Assembly: GCA_002748505.1 (NCBI GenBank)
Contig: PDSN01000083.1
Coordinates: 1-12,607, forward strand
Source: Gammaproteobacteria bacterium
GTDB taxonomy: Bacteria > Pseudomonadota > Gammaproteobacteria > Pseudomonadales > Halieaceae
Length of the DNA: 12,607 nucleotides
Direction: 5' to 3'
Within the stretch, counting starts at the first letter, position 1. Each line of letters opens with the position of its first letter. Positions 6,821 through 12,607 of the stretch are shown piece by piece. The position numbers were made by a program, and so were the translations under genes. The notes under the pieces were generated by a model. It saw nothing but the letters and a program-made list of their open reading frames with translations, was not told the origin of the DNA and made no database searches.

Positions 6821-6952
6821 AAAAGTCTCAGACGAGTGCAAGACAAGGCAAAAATGGCCGAAAAAGCGGAGTTTACACGCAGTAAATGAGTATTTTGAGG
6901 TCATTTTTAACGCGGTATTGTGCCGACTGAGGGCTTTTCAACAGGTTGCCAG
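6806..6952. repeat. 147-bp imperfect palindromic element (MITE-like or REP-like)
   Basis: The left arm begins CTGGCAGCCTGTTGAAAA at 6806. The reverse complement of the right end, at 6952, begins CTGGCAACCTGTTGAAAA (17 of 18 matching). Similarity continues inward: CTCAG with CTCAG, AAAAATG with AAAAATG, and at the apex TTTAC (6872-6876) with GTAAA (6882-6886) around ACGCA. The palindrome centre, 6879, is the exact midpoint of the two ends, so the whole element is one fold-back structure. It holds no gene. It overlaps the uppP stop and ends 40 nt before the next gene. Terminal TGTTGAAAA inverted repeats with a GAGTTTAC core look like small dispersed repeats of marine gammaproteobacteria, but that is from memory. 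As RNA it would form a long hairpin that could stabilise the uppP 3' end. Confidence 0.85.
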
Positions 6953-6992
6953 GTTTTTCGGTATCCCAGTAGTTCTTGAGTAGGAGCTTTCT

Positions 6993-7883
6993 ATGCAGCT
7001 TACATTTATCGGTCTTGGCGTAATGGGCTACCCCATGGCGGGGTATTTACAAAAAAATGGCCATGAGGTCTGTGTCTATAATCGCAATCCGGCACGCGCT
7101 AAAGCCTGGGTTGAAGAGTACGGCGGTGACAGCGCCCCACGACCTGATCTCGCGGCGTCAGGCGCGGAGTTTGTGTTTGTCTGCGTGGGCAATGACAACG
7201 ATGTGCGCGAAGTGGTGCTGGGCGAGCACGGCGCGTTTGCGGGCATGCAACCCGGTGCGGTATTGGTGGATCACACCACAGCCTCGGCCGAGCTTGCCAG
7301 AGAGCTTGATAGCGAAGCTAAAAAACGCGGTTTGGGTTTTATTGATGCCCCGGTATCGGGCGGGCAGGCGGGCGCTGAAAACGGTGTGCTCACGGTGATG
7401 GCAGGTGGCGATGAACCCGTGTTTGCCAAAGTCGCGCCGGTGATGGACTGCTATGCGCGCTGCGTGAAATTATTAGGCCCCGCCGGCAGTGGCCAACTGG
7501 CGAAAATGGTCAATCAGATCTGTATTGCGGGTGTCGTGCAGGGCCTGGCGGAGGGTTTACATTTCGCCCAGCAGGCGGGGCTGAATCCCGCGGATGTTGT
7601 TGAGGTGATATCCAAAGGCGCGGCGCAGTCCTGGCAAATGGAAAATCGCTATCAGACGATGTTAGCCGGTGAATATGAACATGGCTTTGCAGTGGATTGG
7701 ATGCGCAAAGACCTCGCCATTGTGTTGCAGGAGGCTCAGCGTCTGGGGCTCGATTTGCCGGTGACTCGACTGGTGGATGGCTTTTATGCGGATGTGCAGG
7801 CTCTGGGCGGCAACCGCTGGGACACCTCCAGTTTGTTGGTGCGCCTGCAGGATCAACATAAACGCGCCAATGACAAAGATTGA
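6993..7883 (+). CDS. NAD(P)-dependent beta-hydroxyacid dehydrogenase (3-hydroxyisobutyrate dehydrogenase family)
   Basis: The 296-residue cytoplasmic oxidoreductase has the two-domain layout of the 3-hydroxyisobutyrate / tartronate semialdehyde / succinic semialdehyde reductase family. The Rossmann fingerprint GLGVMG is at 7-12. Asn30-Arg31 after the second strand suggests NADP(H) preference. The substrate motif DAPVSGG is at 118-124, and the catalytic Lys171 with Asn174 (GQLAKMVNQ) opens the helical C-terminal domain. Lys239-Asp240 matches the conserved KD pair. TAGGAG at 6981-6986 lies 6 nt before the ATG. The substrate cannot be assigned: there are no valine-catabolism or glycerate genes beside it, and a glyoxylate or semialdehyde reductase role is equally possible. 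It begins a close co-directional run with apeB and the glycosyltransferase. Confidence 0.9.
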   Translation: MQLTFIGLGVMGYPMAGYLQKNGHEVCVYNRNPARAKAWVEEYGGDSAPRPDLAASGAEFVFVCVGNDNDVREVVLGEHGAFAGMQPGAVLVDHTTASAELARELDSEAKKRGLGFIDAPVSGGQAGAENGVLTVMAGGDEPVFAKVAPVMDCYARCVKLLGPAGSGQLAKMVNQICIAGVVQGLAEGLHFAQQAGLNPADVVEVISKGAAQSWQMENRYQTMLAGEYEHGFAVDWMRKDLAIVLQEAQRLGLDLPVTRLVDGFYADVQALGGNRWDTSSLLVRLQDQHKRANDKD

Positions 7884-7910
7884 GTGACAAGGAACTATTT
7901 GGAACGAACA

Positions 7911-9215
7911 ATGAGTTTTACGGCTTTTAACAAGGATCTCGCGGATTTTTTAGATGCGGCGGTCACGCCGTTTCACGCCGTTGCGGAGATGGCGAAACGT
8001 CTTTCTACGGCGGGTTTTACCGCCCTGGATATGAGTGCGAAGTGGCAGCTTGAAAAGGGCGGGGCGTATTATTTAACCCATAACGACAGCAGCATCGTGG
8101 CTTTTGTGCTGGGCAAATCCGGCGCGCCGGGGCTGCGGATGATGGGCGCGCACACCGATAGCCCCTGCCTGAAAGTTAAACCCAATCCGGTGCTTAAGCA
8201 CAAAGGTTATTGGCAACTCGGTGTAGAAGTCTACGGCGGCGCACTGCTCAATCCCTGGTATGACCGCGATTTATCCCTGGCGGGGCGAGTCAATTTTACC
8301 GATGCAAGCGATCAATTATGCAGCGCCCTGATTAACTTTGCAAAACCCATTGCTATTGTTCCCAGTCTCGCGATTCATTTAGATCGCACCGTGAATGAAG
8401 GGCGCAAAATTAACAAGCAGACTGATATCGTGCCGCTGTTGGGTATCGGCGAAAGCGCACCGAGTTTTGAGGCGCTGATTAAAAATCAGTTAGCGGCGCA
8501 GTACCCCGAGCAAACGGTAGGCAAAGTCCTGGAGAGCGAATTGTTTTTCTACGACACCCAGGGCGCAGCCACTGTGGGGCTTAAGGGGGAATTTTTTGCC
8601 AGCGCCAGGCTGGATAACCTCTTGAGCTGCTATGTCGATTTACAGGCACTACTCAAAGCAGATCGGAACCACAGTGCCCTGATGGTCTGCAATGATCACG
8701 AGGAAGTGGGCAGTGTCTCCTCCTCCGGCGCGCAGGGGCCGCTGCTTGAGCGTGTGCTGCGCCGTATTGCCGGCGATGAAGCCGCTTATGCCCGTTTAAT
8801 CGAGCACTCCCTGATGGTGTCCACCGACAACGCCCACGGTATTCACCCCAATTACGCCGACAAACATGACGGCAATCACGGCCCCATGTTAAACGCCGGA
8901 CCGGTGATTAAAATCAACGCCAACCAACGCTACGCGACCAACAGTGAATCCGCCGCTTTGTTTAGATTGTTCTGCGAGAAAGCCAAAGTGCCGGTGCAGT
9001 CTTTTGTGGTGCGCACGGATATGGCCTGCGGCAGCACCATTGGCCCCCTTACCGCGGGTGAGCTGGGGGTGCGCACCGTGGATGTGGGCGTTCCCACGTT
9101 TGCCATGCACTCTATTCGCGAGCTGGCCGGCAGTGAGGATGCGGCCAGTTTGTGTAAGGTGTTGACGGAATTCGTGAACTGGCCGGATAGTTTAAGCCCG
9201 CAAAAAATCGCCTGA
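7911..9215 (+). CDS. apeB: M18 family aspartyl aminopeptidase ApeB
   Basis: This is a cytoplasmic zinc aminopeptidase of family M18, which removes N-terminal acidic or other residues and forms large oligomers in characterised members. The 434 residues match the family length (about 430). The likely metal ligands and catalytic residues are visible: His81 and Asp83 in GAHTDSP, Asp235 in SARLDN, the Glu264-Glu265 pair in NDHEEVGS, Asp306 in STDNAHG, and His400 in PTFAMHS. I chose the ATG at 7911, with GGA at 7901-7903 upstream and the family-like MSFTAFNKDLADFL. A GTG at 7884, directly after the previous stop, would add nine residues unlike the family. The gene lies 27 nt after the dehydrogenase and 4 nt before the glycosyltransferase. 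Confidence 0.94.
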   Translation: MSFTAFNKDLADFLDAAVTPFHAVAEMAKRLSTAGFTALDMSAKWQLEKGGAYYLTHNDSSIVAFVLGKSGAPGLRMMGAHTDSPCLKVKPNPVLKHKGYWQLGVEVYGGALLNPWYDRDLSLAGRVNFTDASDQLCSALINFAKPIAIVPSLAIHLDRTVNEGRKINKQTDIVPLLGIGESAPSFEALIKNQLAAQYPEQTVGKVLESELFFYDTQGAATVGLKGEFFASARLDNLLSCYVDLQALLKADRNHSALMVCNDHEEVGSVSSSGAQGPLLERVLRRIAGDEAAYARLIEHSLMVSTDNAHGIHPNYADKHDGNHGPMLNAGPVIKINANQRYATNSESAALFRLFCEKAKVPVQSFVVRTDMACGSTIGPLTAGELGVRTVDVGVPTFAMHSIRELAGSEDAASLCKVLTEFVNWPDSLSPQKIA

Positions 9216-9219
9216 GTCC

Positions 9220-10305
9220 ATGCGGGTTTTACTGCTGTCGGCTTATGATGCGGCCAGCCACCGCTGTTGGCGCGAGGCCTTGCTGACATTATTTCCAAAC
9301 TGGCAGTGGCAGACTCTGGTGCTGCCCGCACGCTATTTTAATTGGCGGCTTCGCTCCAACGCCCTTACCTGGTCTTTTGCGCAGGCGGAAATACTGAATC
9401 GAGAATACGATCTGCTGCTGGCCACATCCATGGTCGATCTGGCCACACTGCGCGGTTTGTGCCCGCAGCTTGCCCGTATTCCCACCGCGCTTTATTTTCA
9501 CGAAAATCAATTTGCCTATCCGTCCGCAGGCCAGCAGAAGGGTTTACTTGAGCTGCAAATTACCAGTATTTACAGTGCATTGGCGGCGGATAAACTGCTT
9601 TTTAACAGTGCCTACAATCGCGATACATTTTTTAGCGGGGTAGAGGCTTTACTTAAAAAAATGCCCGACGCAGTGCCGGCAGGCGTGGTTAAGTGTTTGC
9701 AGGATAAAGCCCAGGTGTTGCCTGTGCCAGTGTTAATCGAGCCACCAAAACCCAAAGCGCGAGGGCGGCAAGCGCCGCATCTGTTGTGGAATCACCGCTG
9801 GGAATACGACAAGGGCCCCGAGCGCTTGTTAGCAGCACTTGAGCGCCTAAAAGCCCGTGGTGTGGATTTTCGTCTTTCCATCGTCGGTCAGCAATTTCGC
9901 CGTCAGCCAGCGGCTTTTGCCGCCATTAAAAAGCTGCTGGCCGACACCTCCGATGCACTGCTGCATTTTGGTTTTGTGAAATCCCGCAGTGACTACCTGA
10001 ATTTATTGGCGCAGGCTGACATTGTACTGTCCACGGCGCTGCACGATTTTCAGGGTTTGTCCGTGTTAGAGGCCGCGATATACGGCTGCTATCCCTTGGT
10101 GCCGGATCGTCTGGCCTATGTGGAATACCTGCCGCAAGCCTGTCGCTATCACAGTGATTTGGAAAACGCCGACGCAGAAGCCGATGCGCTCTGCCAGGCG
10201 ATCTGCGCCTGGCAGGCGCCAGCACAGCGCACAAGCGTCGCTGATTTCAGCCCTTTTGCTGAAACACAAATGCGTGAGCGTTATATGCAGGCACTGACTG
10301 TGTAA
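9220..10305 (+). CDS. GTDC1/QTMAN-family glycosyltransferase, probable tRNA-queuosine mannosyltransferase
   Basis: This 361-residue GT-B glycosyltransferase resembles human GTDC1 (QTMAN) along its full length. The N-terminal domain (DUF3524-type) has LLLSAYDAASHRCW (4-17), LPARYFNWR (35-43), YFHENQFAYP (92-101) and LLFNSAYNRDTF (126-137). The C-terminal GT4 domain has WNHRWEYDKGPE (190-201), HFGFVKSRSDY (249-259), and HDFQGLSVLEA (275-285) for nucleotide-sugar binding. Human QTMAN transfers mannose from GDP-mannose to queuosine at position 34 of tRNA-Asp. The bacterial member is annotated by similarity only; donor and acceptor are unproven. There is no signal peptide, so it is probably cytoplasmic, which fits a tRNA substrate better than an envelope glycan. 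It starts 4 nt after apeB with a weak ribosome site, implying coupling. A general GT4 enzyme is the fallback call. Confidence 0.85.
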   Translation: MRVLLLSAYDAASHRCWREALLTLFPNWQWQTLVLPARYFNWRLRSNALTWSFAQAEILNREYDLLLATSMVDLATLRGLCPQLARIPTALYFHENQFAYPSAGQQKGLLELQITSIYSALAADKLLFNSAYNRDTFFSGVEALLKKMPDAVPAGVVKCLQDKAQVLPVPVLIEPPKPKARGRQAPHLLWNHRWEYDKGPERLLAALERLKARGVDFRLSIVGQQFRRQPAAFAAIKKLLADTSDALLHFGFVKSRSDYLNLLAQADIVLSTALHDFQGLSVLEAAIYGCYPLVPDRLAYVEYLPQACRYHSDLENADAEADALCQAICAWQAPAQRTSVADFSPFAETQMRERYMQALTV

Positions 10306-10472
10306 GCGTTCGTATAGAGCGCGCCATAAATTTTTGGCACAGGCGACAATGCAGGCTCTGTTGCAGCGAGGCCGCGCCAGCGATTTGTCCTCGCCCGCGC
10401 TGGCAGCCACCTGATGAAAACAGTAAAATGGCAGGCCTTTTATTTCAGATCAGCAAAGGCACACAGCACACC

Positions 10473-11480
10473 ATGAGCAAACAGCGCGTTTTAACGGGTA
10501 TTACCACCACCGGCACGCCACACCTTGGCAATTACGTGGGCGCAATTCGTCCGGCGATTGCGGCATCCCAGCGTGAGGACGTCGAGTCATTTTTCTTTTT
10601 GGCCGACTACCACGCGCTGATTAAGTGCAGCGATCCGCAGCAGGTGCACAATTCCACCCGCGAAATCGCCGCCACATGGCTGGCCCTGGGCTTGGATGCC
10701 GAGCGCGCGGTGTTTTATCGCCAGTCAGATATTCCCGAGATTCCCGAGCTGTGCTGGGTGCTGAATTGTCAGGCCGCCAAGGGTTTGATGAATCGCGCGC
10801 ACGCCTACAAAGCCGCAGTGCAGGCCAATGAAGATGCGGGGGAAGACCCGGACTTTGGCATTACCATGGGCTTGTTCAGTTATCCGGTGCTGATGGCGGC
10901 GGATATTTTGATGTTTAACGCCGAGAAAATTCCCGTGGGGCGCGACCAGATTCAACACGTCGAAATGGCGCGGGATATTGCCGGGCGTTTTAATCACCAT
11001 TTTGGTGAAGTATTTGCGCTGCCCGAAGCGGTGGTGGATGACAATGTCGCGGTGTTGCAGGGTCTGGACGGTCGCAAAATGAGCAAAAGCTACCACAATA
11101 CCATTCCGCTGTTTGATACCGAAAAACGCCTGCGTAAATCCATCAATAAAATTAAAACCAATTTGCTTGAACCTGGCGATCCCAAAGATCCCGATGATTC
11201 CACCGTGTTTCAGGTTTGGTCTGCCTTTGCCGATGAGGAAAGCATTCAATGGATGCGGGAGCAATTCGAAGGCGGCATTGCCTGGGGTGAGGCGAAAAAA
11301 CAATTGTTTGAGCGCATTAACGATGAGCTTGCCCCAGCGCGCGAGCGCTATCAACAGTTGCTGGACGAACCGGCCTATGTGGAATCCGTATTGTGCCAGG
11401 GCGCAGCAAAAGCGCGCCAGGTCAGCACGCCACTGATGCAAAAAGTGCGCGAAGCGGTGGGTATTCGCCCGATTGCTTAA
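10473..11480 (+). CDS. trpS: Tryptophanyl-tRNA synthetase
   Basis: This class I aminoacyl-tRNA synthetase charges tRNA-Trp. The 335 residues match E. coli TrpS (334). The HIGH-type motif is HLGN at 17-20 (TGTPHLGNYVG), and the KMSKS loop is present intact at 202-206 (GRKMSKSYHN). The tryptophan-pocket region includes FFFLADYHAL near residue 46 and MAADILMF further on. The start at 10473 gives the canonical MSKQRVLTGI. An in-frame ATG at 10428 would add 15 residues with no family resemblance. AAAGG at 10455-10459 is the only upstream ribosome site and is rather far (13 nt). The 167-nt gap from the glycosyltransferase holds no clear promoter or T-box-like leader. Confidence 0.96.
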   Translation: MSKQRVLTGITTTGTPHLGNYVGAIRPAIAASQREDVESFFFLADYHALIKCSDPQQVHNSTREIAATWLALGLDAERAVFYRQSDIPEIPELCWVLNCQAAKGLMNRAHAYKAAVQANEDAGEDPDFGITMGLFSYPVLMAADILMFNAEKIPVGRDQIQHVEMARDIAGRFNHHFGEVFALPEAVVDDNVAVLQGLDGRKMSKSYHNTIPLFDTEKRLRKSINKIKTNLLEPGDPKDPDDSTVFQVWSAFADEESIQWMREQFEGGIAWGEAKKQLFERINDELAPARERYQQLLDEPAYVESVLCQGAAKARQVSTPLMQKVREAVGIRPIA

Positions 11481-11487
11481 AAGCAAT

Positions 11488-11506
11488 GGGCTGAAAACCT
11501 CAGCCC
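11488..11506. terminator. Hairpin between convergent trpS and the TetR gene, possible bidirectional terminator
   Basis: GGGCTGA (11488-11494) and TCAGCCC (11500-11506) form a perfect 7-bp stem with the loop AAACC. The tail is short on both strands (GTTTG on plus; ATTGCTTTT on minus). The stop codon of the minus-strand regulator (11500-11502) lies in the stem. Its place between converging genes fits a shared terminator, but the weak T tracts lower confidence. Confidence 0.6.
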
Positions 11507-12126
11507 GTTTGCAGCAGGCCCGCAAGCATGACCTCGCAATTGGATCGGTACAGAGCCAGCGGGCAGGTGTCGGCTTGAAAGCGGTGCAGGTGGCCGCCAA
11601 TGCTCAAGGTGGCGAGCCCCTGTGTGGACGCCCACATACGCAGGGCGATATTCATCGGGGTGTCGCTTGCAATGCGGTTTTGTTCGCACCACTGGATTAC
11701 CGTATCGAGCAGTAAATGAAAGGTATGGGCGCAAGGATTGTTCAGACCGTCTTCGCCCCAGTGCTGCTGGTGAGCGGTGCCCCACATCAGCTCATAAAAG
11801 GCCGCGTGCTCCAGCATAAACGTCACATAGGTTTCCCCCAGGGTATAAATACGTTCGTTACTGCCTTCAGGCAGCGACGCAATTGCAGCTTCGCAGCGAA
11901 TGGCCAGCTCGTAATAGGCCAAATGGGTTACGGCGCGCAGCAGGTCTTCTTTGTCGCGAAAATGGCGGTACGGCGCGGCGCTGCTGACGCCCGCGCGGCG
12001 GGCGGTTTTGGCCAGCGAAAAACCGGTGAGCCCTTCTTCGCCAATCAGTTCCGCGGCGGCGATGGTCAGGGCGCGTTCCAGGTCGCCGTGATGGTAATGG
12101 TTTTTATCGCGTTCAGGCTGTGACAT
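11500..12126 (-). CDS. TetR/AcrR-family transcriptional regulator
   Basis: The 208-residue protein has a TetR N-terminal DNA-binding domain. HGDLERALTIAAAELIGEEG leads into the helix-turn-helix FSLAKTARRAGVSSAAPYRHF (about 36-56), followed by KEDLLRAV. The C-terminal half has the feature LGETYVTFMLEHAAFYELMW, typical of the TetR subfamily with a WHG-type ligand domain. The ligand is unknown. The gene is on the minus strand and its first 14 nt overlap the end of the upstream RND permease gene. It is therefore probably the last gene of an efflux operon and may regulate that operon, although the operator would lie outside this window. Confidence 0.93.
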   Translation of the reverse strand: MSQPERDKNHYHHGDLERALTIAAAELIGEEGLTGFSLAKTARRAGVSSAAPYRHFRDKEDLLRAVTHLAYYELAIRCEAAIASLPEGSNERIYTLGETYVTFMLEHAAFYELMWGTAHQQHWGEDGLNNPCAHTFHLLLDTVIQWCEQNRIASDTPMNIALRMWASTQGLATLSIGGHLHRFQADTCPLALYRSNCEVMLAGLLQTG

Positions 12127-12607
12127 GCTGTTGCCCCCTGAGCTTTAAGACGCGGTAAGCCACCAAAAACAGTGGCGGCACCAGAAAAAAGGAAATGATC
12201 GTCGACAGTAAAACACCGCCGGCGATGGCCATTGCAAAGGGCGGCCAGAAAAAACCACCCGCCAAAATCAACGGTAAAAAACCGCCAAAGGTGGTGATGG
12301 TGGTGGAAATAATATGTCGGCTGGAACTCATCACCACCTCGCAGATGGCATGGATATCACCGCGCATCGCTTTTGGGTCTGCCTGTAGCGCGGTAAGAAT
12401 AATAATGGCAGCATTGATCGAAACTCCCACCGAGCCGATCACCCCAATAAAGGCTTGAATGCCAAAGGGATAACCAAATACAGCCAGGGACACCAGGGAC
12501 AGCCCCAAAGAGCACAAACACACCAGTGCGGCGATCGCGGATAAGCGCCAGGAATTAAACGTCAGCACAATGGTGGCCACCAGCGCCGCAAGGATTAAAC
12601 CCATCGA
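12113..12607 (-). CDS. RND-family efflux permease, C-terminal part (partial, 5' end beyond window)
   Basis: Only the last 164 residues are visible, open to the right edge and ending at the TGA at 12113-12115. Five hydrophobic segments can be seen: LILAALVATIVLTF, a second around LVCLCSLGLSLVSLAVFG, GVIGSVGVSINAAIIILTAL, IISTTITTFGGFLPLIL, and FAMAIAGGVLLSTIISFFLVPPLFL. These correspond to the final transmembrane helices of an AcrB-like proton-driven RND pump. The helix-to-loop sequence SSSRHIISTTITTFGGFLPL matches the family's conserved SRxRPIxxTTxTTxxGxxPL region. The IxVNNAI-type segment is here SINAAII. HAE1-type drug efflux is most likely, but the substrate class cannot be judged from this piece. 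The gene overlaps the regulator start by 14 nt. Confidence 0.92.
   Translation of the reverse strand, partial: SMGLILAALVATIVLTFNSWRLSAIAALVCLCSLGLSLVSLAVFGYPFGIQAFIGVIGSVGVSINAAIIILTALQADPKAMRGDIHAICEVVMSSSRHIISTTITTFGGFLPLILAGGFFWPPFAMAIAGGVLLSTIISFFLVPPLFLVAYRVLKLRGQQHVTA

Noticed and set aside
10376..10404. Inverted repeat GCCAGCG/CGCTGGC upstream of trpS
   Set aside because: A 7-bp stem with a 15-nt loop and no T tract or known leader motif; too weak to call a terminator or attenuator.
10725..11600. Minus-strand open frame of 291 codons opposite trpS
   Set aside because: It is antisense to trpS and crosses the trpS/TetR boundary and the hairpin; its composition (His, Phe and Ile rich) is typical of a shadow frame.
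1..12607. CRISPR arrays, tRNA or rRNA genes, phage or defence islands
   Set aside because: I saw no regular spaced repeats, tRNA cloverleaf features, integrases or defence-type proteins on either strand.

Overview
The window reads as housekeeping chromosome from a gammaproteobacterium, most likely near Cellvibrionales or Pseudomonadales. The evidence is the conserved cysM / relA / mazG order, a monofunctional RelA (EFDD synthetase motif, degenerate HD domain), a 214-residue Adk with a His/Ser-type LID, and neighbours such as uppP and an M18 aminopeptidase. Genus is not determined. Genes are dense, with short or negative spacing and ordinary Shine-Dalgarno sites. Twelve genes are seen: ten on the plus strand, and two on the minus strand at the right end. 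The first and last run off the window.

Left block (1-4004): the 3' end of cysM, then relA and mazG, which overlap by 8 nt and are probably co-translated. They pair (p)ppGpp synthesis with a nucleotide pyrophosphohydrolase. After a 152-nt gap with a candidate promoter comes adk, closed by a strong intrinsic terminator (3971-4004).

Middle (4005-5163): about 290 nt of partly AT-rich sequence without a credible gene, then a lysine/alanine-rich H1/AlgP-like DNA-binding protein. Its AT-hook tail (three KRRGRPPK units) has been thrown out of frame by a 19-bp near-perfect tandem duplication at 4938-4975. A second strong terminator (5127-5163) follows.

Right-centre (5164-11480): tsaB (tRNA t6A synthesis) overlaps uppP (undecaprenyl-diphosphate phosphatase) by 4 nt. 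The 3' end of uppP, including its stop codon, lies inside a 147-bp imperfect palindrome (6806-6952) that looks like a mobile or dispersed repeat. A tight run follows: a beta-hydroxyacid dehydrogenase, apeB, and a glycosyltransferase of the GTDC1/QTMAN family, whose eukaryotic members mannosylate queuosine in tRNA-Asp. Then comes trpS. Three of the genes here touch tRNA biology (tsaB, the QTMAN-like gene, trpS).

Right end (11481-12607): a hairpin sits between convergent trpS and a minus-strand TetR-family regulator. The regulator's start overlaps the 3' end of an RND efflux permease that continues beyond the window.

No wholly new multi-gene system is evident. The observations most worth following are the frameshifted AT-hook tail, the large palindrome at the end of uppP, and the bacterial QTMAN-like glycosyltransferase.
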